From Puia dinghuensis (GTDB lineage Bacteria > Bacteroidota > Bacteroidia > Chitinophagales > Chitinophagaceae), in the NCBI GenBank assembly GCA_026224995.1, contig JAMFRX010000619.1:1-7128 (forward strand): a DNA stretch of 7,128 bases, given 5' to 3'. The notes under the pieces were generated by a model. It ran no database searches. It was not told where the DNA came from and saw only the letters and a list, made by a program, of their open reading frames with translations. Position numbers and translations under genes: made by a program. The first letter of the stretch is position 1. Every line of letters starts with the position of its first letter. Of this stretch, positions 6,902 through 7,128 are shown piece after piece.

Positions 6902-7128
6902 TTGGAAGGAACCAACGAAAGGCTGGCCAGCCCTCCCTGGGAAGCTCCGTCAATTGGCTTTTTGCGCTTGCCACTATTTTGGAGCAAGCTTTCGTCGCAT
7001 CTTCACCGCGAAGCCTCATCAGCCTAACCACGCAATTACTGCCTTGTCTTCACGGATACGTGCTAGCTCACATCTTCCTGCGTTTTCTGACCTCAACTGC
7101 TACGTGACGTCCCCATTCGATCTCGTCC
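6902..7128. other. unassigned sequence replacing the 5' part of treY
   Basis: No reading frame here resembles the TreY N-terminus, and I recognise no family on either strand. Minus-strand pieces include a fragment ending VAVEVRKRRKM (stop 7070-7068), a short frame ending REDKAVIAWLG (stop TGA 7021-7019) and a frame starting at ATG 7019-7017 (MRLRGEDATKACSK...) that overlaps the previous stop as TGATG. That last frame runs into treY out of phase and ends at 6801. The overlap resembles tightly packed phage or plasmid genes, but the frames are too short to support a call. A 12-bp palindrome, GGCTGGCCAGCC, lies at 6921-6932. By eye the stretch is less GC-rich than treY. Confidence 0.5.

Noticed and set aside
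6619..6987. 122-codon minus-strand frame as a frameshifted TreY N-terminus
   Set aside because: It contains an IDG tripeptide but otherwise nothing like the TreY nucleophile region, and it overlaps true TreY sequence out of phase.
6801..7031. 76-codon minus-strand frame crossing the treY junction
   Set aside because: Its last part is treY DNA read out of frame and its first part is unrecognised, so as a whole it is unlikely to be a real protein.

Overview
The window is about 7.1 kb of GC-rich bacterial chromosome, coding almost throughout. It most resembles a high-GC Bacteroidota (Chitinophagaceae-like). The clues are a BshC of the Bacteroidota/Firmicutes bacillithiol pathway, weak or absent Shine-Dalgarno sequences before most starts, and a TAnnTTTG-type promoter element. 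The lineage is inferred from gene content and style, not from a marker gene.

Region 1 (1-2784, + strand) is the distal part of a hydroxyproline-catabolism operon. It holds the C-terminus of a DapA-superfamily enzyme (probable 1-pyrroline-4-hydroxy-2-carboxylate deaminase, cut by the left edge), an alpha-ketoglutarate-semialdehyde dehydrogenase 10 nt further on, and a 4-hydroxyproline 2-epimerase 32 nt after that. These cover steps 1, 3 and 4 of trans-4-hydroxy-L-proline -> cis-4-hydroxy-D-proline -> pyrroline -> alpha-ketoglutarate semialdehyde -> 2-oxoglutarate. The D-hydroxyproline oxidase/dehydrogenase (step 2) is not in the window and may lie upstream. A strong 15-bp hairpin follows the epimerase.

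Region 2 (2785-2893) is the leader of the next gene. It has a TAAGTTTG motif that could be a Bacteroidota -7 element and two further inverted repeats, one of which includes a GGAGG.

Region 3 (2894-4489, + strand) is bshC, encoding the enzyme that adds cysteine in bacillithiol synthesis.

Region 4 (4496-6901, - strand) runs convergently toward bshC and ends 6 nt from it. Transcription order is treY (malto-oligosyltrehalose synthase) then gpmA (2,3-BPG-dependent phosphoglycerate mutase), 42 nt apart. The treY copy lacks its N-terminal part: the family match stops near 6901, an in-frame TGA follows at 6950-6952, and the nucleophile-bearing segment expected just upstream is absent.

Region 5 (6902-7128) is about 227 nt that I cannot assign. 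It replaces the expected 5' part of treY. It may be a real insertion or rearrangement, or a chimeric join in the assembly or library. I see no CRISPR, tRNA, rRNA or clear insertion sequence. No novel system stands out; the treY break and the 2718-2875 intergenic structures most deserve a second look.
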